Shown here piece by piece: positions 34,604 through 37,688 of a stretch of DNA of 37,688 bases. Source of the DNA: Oscillospiraceae bacterium (GTDB lineage: Bacteria > Bacillota > Clostridia > Oscillospirales > Oscillospiraceae); assembly GCA_017452505.1 (NCBI GenBank), contig JAFTMI010000056.1:1-37688 (forward strand), in the 5' to 3' direction. The notes below the pieces were generated by a model, which was given only the letters and a program-made list of their open reading frames with translations, was not told the DNA's origin and searched no databases. Each line of letters opens with the position of its first letter. The stretch's first letter is position 1. Position numbers and translations under genes: made by a program.

Positions 34604-34669
34604 ATTAACCGCCTAAAACCACCTCGAACCACCTATTACCACCCCAATAAGGGAAAAAATAAGGGAAAA
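34604..34669. repeat. Phased short direct repeats (candidate integrase arm sites)
   Basis: Four 10-bp units lie head to tail at 34604, 34614, 34624 and 34634 with the consensus nnnAACCACC (the first has CCGCC, the last TACCACC). They are followed by a perfect tandem 12-bp repeat, AATAAGGGAAAA, at 34646-34657 and 34658-34669. The 10-bp phasing places every unit on the same DNA face. They lie 73 bases from the tRNA-Ser fragment, where arm-type sites of an integrase or excisionase would be expected. The remaining bases between 34532 and 34743 hold no gene that I can support. Confidence 0.6.
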
Positions 34670-34743
34670 TCTAATACATCCGCATAGCAGGTACACAAGA
34701 TTGCTGTTAGGCATCTATAACTGCTTGTTTCCTTAGCAACACT

Positions 34744-35283
34744 TCAATCAAATACATACATACCAAAAAGTCCAAGCAAACCCTCTCCGCAGTCATATTC
34801 CATACCGCAGACATCGGCCAGTTTCTTGACGAAGATGCAGTAGGCAGACATACAGGAATATTTCAGATCAGGGAAATTACAAGGCAGTCCCTGGGTTTGG
34901 GCACAAGGGGTACAGAGCGCACAGCCACTGGCTCCCACAATCAAACCATCGTGTCCGGCTTCACGCATTTTCTTTACAACGCGGATTTCGGATGCGTTAT
35001 GGCTTTTCTTTGCGTGCTTGATGGCAGGCACATCGGAATAGTCTGCTACCTGCCAGATAGTCTGCAAGACCAATGCTTTCTTATGAGCAAGGATGCGCTG
35101 CTTCATTTCCTCCGGACTACCGCAATCGGGTGGGCAGGAGTAATTCGCCCCATACTGACCGCAAAGGTTTTCTTCACAGTAGGGACGGAAGGATGGATCA
35201 AATACAATCTGCTTAGTATCTACAATTGCTGCTGCAGCAAAACCTTCATCGATTGCGCATTGGATCATTTTTGCTTCTGTCAT
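34744..35283 (-). CDS. DUF2284 cysteine-rich metal-binding protein
   Basis: This 179-residue protein has the Cys-rich pattern of DUF2284: CEENLCGQYGANYSCPPDCG in its first half, then GCALCTPCAQTQGLPCNFP and a final YSCMSAYC region. The first half is also given by its key residues Cys, Cys, Cys and Cys around CPPDCG. Such proteins are predicted to bind metal or an iron-sulfur cluster and often sit near corrinoid or methyl-transfer genes. The ATG at 35283 follows GAGGTG; the longer upstream frame has no such site. It is divergent from the cobalamin-riboswitch transcript, with its own consensus promoter. The function is unknown, and a link to cobalt or corrinoids is suggested only by position. 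Confidence 0.8.
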   Translation of the reverse strand: MTEAKMIQCAIDEGFAAAAIVDTKQIVFDPSFRPYCEENLCGQYGANYSCPPDCGSPEEMKQRILAHKKALVLQTIWQVADYSDVPAIKHAKKSHNASEIRVVKKMREAGHDGLIVGASGCALCTPCAQTQGLPCNFPDLKYSCMSAYCIFVKKLADVCGMEYDCGEGLLGLFGMYVFD

Positions 35284-35301
35284 ATGTAACACCTCACATA
35301 A

Positions 35302-35330
35302 ACTATACTGTTCTGTATGCATATTGTCAA
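35302..35330 (-). promoter_or_regulatory. Strong promoter of the DUF2284 gene
   Basis: On the minus strand, a consensus TTGACA and TATAGT are separated by 17 bp, ending 18 bases before the start codon. Confidence 0.8.
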
Positions 35331-35414
35331 GAAACAGGATCTTGTCTGTATACTTTTGATTTTTCTGATTTATATTGCGTTTTATTTCAAATATTAATGT
35401 TTCTTCTTTTTCGA

Positions 35415-35443
35415 TTGACATTTGCGTTGTATTCGTGTATACT
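35415..35443 (+). promoter_or_regulatory. Strong promoter of the cobalamin leader transcript
   Basis: A perfect TTGACA and TATACT are separated by 17 bp. The expected start near 35450 lies about 15 bases before the first aptamer. No other convincing promoter is visible until the HNH-repeat gene, so both aptamers should be on one RNA. Confidence 0.85.
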
Positions 35444-35464
35444 GTCCGTGCAAGTAAATATTCC

Positions 35465-35650
35465 GTTTAAGTGCCTGTGGACGCGGTAACAGCCCCACAG
35501 GAGAATAGAAAACCGGGTGTGAATCCCGGACGGTACCGCCACTGTATGCGTGGAGGCACCCACATTTGACGAAAGTCGGTCATTGGAGAAATCTGAGAAG
35601 GCTGTGTGGGAGCTAATGATGCGCAAGTCAGGAGAACTGCTTAAATGAGG
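35465..35650 (+). promoter_or_regulatory. Cobalamin riboswitch (canonical aptamer)
   Basis: The order of conserved blocks is that of the adenosylcobalamin/cobalamin riboswitch: GCCTGTGG near 35473, ACCGGGTGTGAATCCCGG at 35512-35529, then ACGGTACCGCCACTGT at 35530-35545, and AAGTCAGGAGAACTGC at 35625-35640. A closing helix P1 is formed by TTTAAG (35466-35471) with CTTAAA (35640-35645). The aptamer is of full size, about 180 nt. It is followed by a strong terminator at 35707-35744, so cobalamin binding probably stops transcription there. Confidence 0.95.
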
Positions 35651-35706
35651 TAAAAACACAAGGATCTGCAAGTACGGGTTCTGTGGTTTTTTGTTGCGGA
35701 AAAACG

Positions 35707-35744
35707 GCTGCAGCAACTCTTTGTAGGGTTGCTGCAGCTTTTTT
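35707..35744 (+). terminator. Expression-platform terminator of the first riboswitch
   Basis: A perfect 11-bp stem (GCTGCAGCAAC with GTTGCTGCAGC) is followed by six Ts. It lies about 60 bases after the aptamer, as an expression platform would, and far upstream of any coding sequence. Confidence 0.85.
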
Positions 35745-35806
35745 GCTGTGACCGTCTGTGTGGGTCTTATCCCCCTTGACCTGCTGATTGCCCTGGCGGT
35801 CACAGC
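35745..35806 (+). other. Long-range hairpin between the two aptamers
   Basis: GCTGTGACCG (35745-35754) and CGGTCACAGC (35797-35806) form a perfect ten-bp helix enclosing 42 bases. It starts right at the end of the first terminator's T-run. It could be a spacer domain, part of the second switch, or a competitor for folding. I do not recognise it as a known RNA. Confidence 0.5.
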
Positions 35807-35829
35807 CCGCAAACCAATTGAATATTGCT

Positions 35830-35927
35830 TTATCGATGCGGTAAGGTGATCCGGTCAGAATCCGGAACAACCGTCCATTGCTGTGTTTGGCATTTGCCAT
35901 AAGTCAGAGAGCCTGCTGCGTCGATTG
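35830..35927 (+). promoter_or_regulatory. Second, compact cobalamin-riboswitch-like aptamer
   Basis: An 8-bp closing helix (ATCGATGC at 35832-35839 with GCGTCGAT at 35918-35925) encloses the cobalamin-type core in order. These are GGTGATCCGGTCAGAATCC and its partner CCGG (key block GTCAGAATCCGG), CCGTCCATTGCTGT in place of CGGTCCCGCCACTGT, a small GGC/GCC hairpin, and AAGTCAGAGAGCCTGC in place of AAGTCAGGAGACCTGC. The large peripheral domain of the canonical switch is missing, so it is about half the size. This resembles the AdoCbl-variant/class-II type. A terminator follows at 35951-36001. Confidence 0.6.
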
Positions 35928-35950
35928 GGTCTATCACGCTTTGACAGGAG

Positions 35951-36001
35951 AGTGCAACCTAATTTATCCGTACTTGAGGATAAATAGGTTGCACTTTTTT
36001 G
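35951..36001 (+). terminator. Expression-platform terminator of the second aptamer
   Basis: AGTGCAACCTAATTTATCC and GGATAAATAGGTTGCACT form an 18-bp stem with one bulged A and an eight-base loop, followed by a run of Ts. It lies 40 bases before the HNH-repeat gene. Confidence 0.88.
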
Positions 36002-36040
36002 TTGATCTGATAGCCACAAATCAGTAAAGGAGGGATGCAA

Positions 36041-36223
36041 GTGACACCGGAAGAGAAGAAGGCCTGGGCGGAGGACCTTCTGCGACAAAAGTTTGCGGAG
36101 CTTGGAAGGCTTCCTACAAAAAAAGACTTCGACAATGCTGCTTGCGCCCAAATCAAGGCTTACCTTGGTCCGTGGCCCCGCGCGTTGGAGTCTGCCGGAT
36201 TGAAACAACCCAAGGAAAAGTAA
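36041..36223 (+). CDS. Small HNH-endonuclease-associated-repeat protein
   Basis: This 60-residue protein consists of a single repeat of the HNH_repeat/HNEAR type: LRQKFAELGRLPTKKDFD, then IKAYLGPWPRALESAGL. These match the usual LGR.Ptk.d and FG.W..AL..AGL pattern, which forms a small helical DNA-binding unit. There is no nuclease domain. GTG at 36041 is the start, seven bases after AAGGAGGG; an ATG at 36035 touches that site and is too close. It is the first gene after the tandem riboswitch leader and 30 bases before the secreted protein, so it shares their cobalamin control. A regulatory DNA-binding role is possible but inferred. Confidence 0.75.
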   Translation: MTPEEKKAWAEDLLRQKFAELGRLPTKKDFDNAACAQIKAYLGPWPRALESAGLKQPKEK

Positions 36224-36253
36224 TCTAAGAGCATAAGAAAGGACGATTCTATT

Positions 36254-37688
36254 ATGCGAACCACTAAGAAAATTTTGAGTATGATCCTCGCCTTTGTGAT
36301 GGTACTGGGTCTGCTGCCTGCCACCGCCTTTGCAACGGAAAGCCAGTATGTGTATATCTCCGTCAGCTTTGACGGACAGTACATTGATGACAAAAGCGGA
36401 AGCCCCCTGGTGTATGTCCCCGTATCCTTTGAACAGATTGAATCAATCAATCTGGAGGAATATAACCTGGGCGATTACCTGTATGACCCGGATGGTGATG
36501 GCAATTATGAGACCACTGCTCTGCAACTCATCATATATGCCCACGAGAACATCTACGGCGGCAGCTGGAGTGATGTCAACTTTACCGGTGGTGCAGGCGG
36601 CTCCTACTTCCAGGGTGGTATCTTCGGTTTCGACGAGAATCTGAACTACTTTCTCAACGGACAGTTCCCCATTGATGAGGCTCTGTCCGAAAACTCATCC
36701 TATGCAGTAGGTGCAACCTCTGACCACATTGTTCTGGAAGCCGGCGATTTCATTGATATCGCCAGTTTTACAAGCTATGCTTTCCTGTGGGACAGCGCTG
36801 CAGGCTTCCATCTGTTTGCAGATGAGAACGATGGGTTTGTCCACAACTACACTGCTCAGGTCGGTGAGGCCGTGCCCGTGAAGCTGCTTCGCTCTTACAG
36901 CAATATGGTTGACGGCAGCCCCGTTCTGGCAGAAGAAAGCGGTTACGAGCTCTTCTACGGTGCAGCATTCGGTACTGCCGACGGCACACTTACCACAGAT
37001 GACAGCGGGTGTGCATCCGTTACCTTTGACCAGGCAGGCACTTACTACCTGTGGTGCGACGGCAATTATGGCATTGATGCAGATACCGAGAATATCGTAT
37101 CCTCTCCGGCCTATGCCACCATTACCGTAGCCGCACCTGAAGCACCTCGTCAGCCCCAGGATGTCAGCACAGTTTTGAATGCAACTATGGCAAAAATGGC
37201 AGAAACCGTAACGGAGCCTGCTTTCGGTACTACCGCCGGTGAATGGACCGTATTCGGTCTTGCCCGTGGTGGTTACTATGCCAAGGATAATGCCTATTTT
37301 ACCGATTACTACAACCGCATCGTGGAAACAGTTAACACGGAAGCAGCATCTGTCAATATGAACGGCGCTCTTCACAAAAATAAATCTACCGAAAGCTCCC
37401 GATTGATCGTGGCCCTGTCCGCCATTAGCAAGGATGCTACCTCTGTAGGCAACTGGGATCTGGTGGAAGCTTACAGTGCAAACGGTTTTGACTGGATCAA
37501 AAAGCAGGGCCTCAACGGCACCATCTGGGCATTGATCGCTCTGGATTCCAATAATTACGCAACCACCGATACCACCATCCGACAGCAGTGCGTAGATGCC
37601 ATTTTGGCTGCCCAGCACACTGACGGTGGCTGGTCTCTGACTGCCAATAAGGATACGACCTCTGATCCGGATATCACCGGCATGGCGC
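36254..37688 (+). CDS. Secreted DUF4430-like plus alpha/alpha-toroid protein, candidate corrinoid binder (partial)
   Basis: The gene is open to the window edge, with 478 codons visible. A signal peptide (about 1-27, TAFA cleavage) leads to a DUF4430-like beta domain (about 30-185), with FLNGQFP and DHIVLEAGDFIDIASF as its most typical parts. An Ig-like beta segment follows (about 190-285). The last part (about 296 onward) is helical, with prenyltransferase/squalene-cyclase-type repeats; QHTDGGWSL begins at residue 454 and SDPDITGMA is at the end. These folds, in the opposite order, make up transcobalamin and intrinsic factor. With the cobalamin riboswitches upstream, capture of a corrinoid at the cell surface is the favoured inference. 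A cell-wall anchor, if present, lies outside the window. AAGAAAGGA upstream of the ATG is the likely ribosome binding site. Confidence 0.8.
   Translation, partial: MRTTKKILSMILAFVMVLGLLPATAFATESQYVYISVSFDGQYIDDKSGSPLVYVPVSFEQIESINLEEYNLGDYLYDPDGDGNYETTALQLIIYAHENIYGGSWSDVNFTGGAGGSYFQGGIFGFDENLNYFLNGQFPIDEALSENSSYAVGATSDHIVLEAGDFIDIASFTSYAFLWDSAAGFHLFADENDGFVHNYTAQVGEAVPVKLLRSYSNMVDGSPVLAEESGYELFYGAAFGTADGTLTTDDSGCASVTFDQAGTYYLWCDGNYGIDADTENIVSSPAYATITVAAPEAPRQPQDVSTVLNATMAKMAETVTEPAFGTTAGEWTVFGLARGGYYAKDNAYFTDYYNRIVETVNTEAASVNMNGALHKNKSTESSRLIVALSAISKDATSVGNWDLVEAYSANGFDWIKKQGLNGTIWALIALDSNNYATTDTTIRQQCVDAILAAQHTDGGWSLTANKDTTSDPDITGMA

Noticed and set aside
34604-34669. Possible CRISPR array
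   Set aside because: The units are only 10-12 bp, directly adjacent with no spacers, and no cas gene is nearby.

Overview
The window looks like a chromosomal segment of an anaerobic, spore-forming member of the Clostridia, most likely Oscillospiraceae-like. The evidence is a complete spoIVA sporulation gene, Gram-positive style sigma-A promoters with near-invariant 17-bp spacers, strong AGGAGG ribosome binding sites, roughly even GC content, and a luxS-mtnN pair. The assignment is inferred from gene content, since no 16S gene is present.

Layout. 1-2,540: the end of an rRNA operon (5S rRNA), a two-gene operon of paralogous XRE regulators on the minus strand, and a small membrane protein. 2,541-7,854: yfhO, a lipoprotein and spoIVA, all minus strand, each followed by its own terminator. 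7,986-13,384: a plus-strand operon with a divergent type IIA topoisomerase pair and a YitT membrane protein, then tRNA-Gly(GCC). 13,520-17,604: an MFS transporter and murC-ddl-ywiB (peptidoglycan precursor synthesis). 17,605-17,912: a 308-bp segment bounded by imperfect inverted repeats that exactly fills the gap between two convergent genes. 17,915-30,273: a DNA-repair-rich stretch with mfd, pth and prs (minus), uvrA (plus), a degenerate histidine kinase (minus), radC (plus), and uvrB with a DUF1653 gene (minus). 30,322-34,369: a membrane-anchored degenerate polysaccharide deacetylase, luxS-mtnN (methyl-cycle detoxification and AI-2), and an FAD oxidoreductase.

The right end is the most unusual part. 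At 34,509-34,531 there is a 3' fragment of a tRNA-Ser gene, still attached to its terminator and flanked by phased short direct repeats, which looks like the attachment scar of an integrated element. Beyond it lie a DUF2284 metal-binding protein and, divergently, a strong promoter driving a 590-nt leader. That leader contains a canonical cobalamin riboswitch, an intrinsic terminator, a second compact cobalamin-riboswitch-like aptamer, and a second terminator. Downstream are a 60-residue HNH-repeat protein and a secreted protein, cut by the window edge, that joins a DUF4430-like domain to an alpha/alpha-toroid domain. Those two folds also build vertebrate transcobalamin and intrinsic factor, so this is a candidate extracellular corrinoid-capture system under two-step riboswitch control, possibly carried on a tRNA-Ser genomic island. 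The riboswitches and protein domains are read from sequence. Corrinoid binding and the island are inference.
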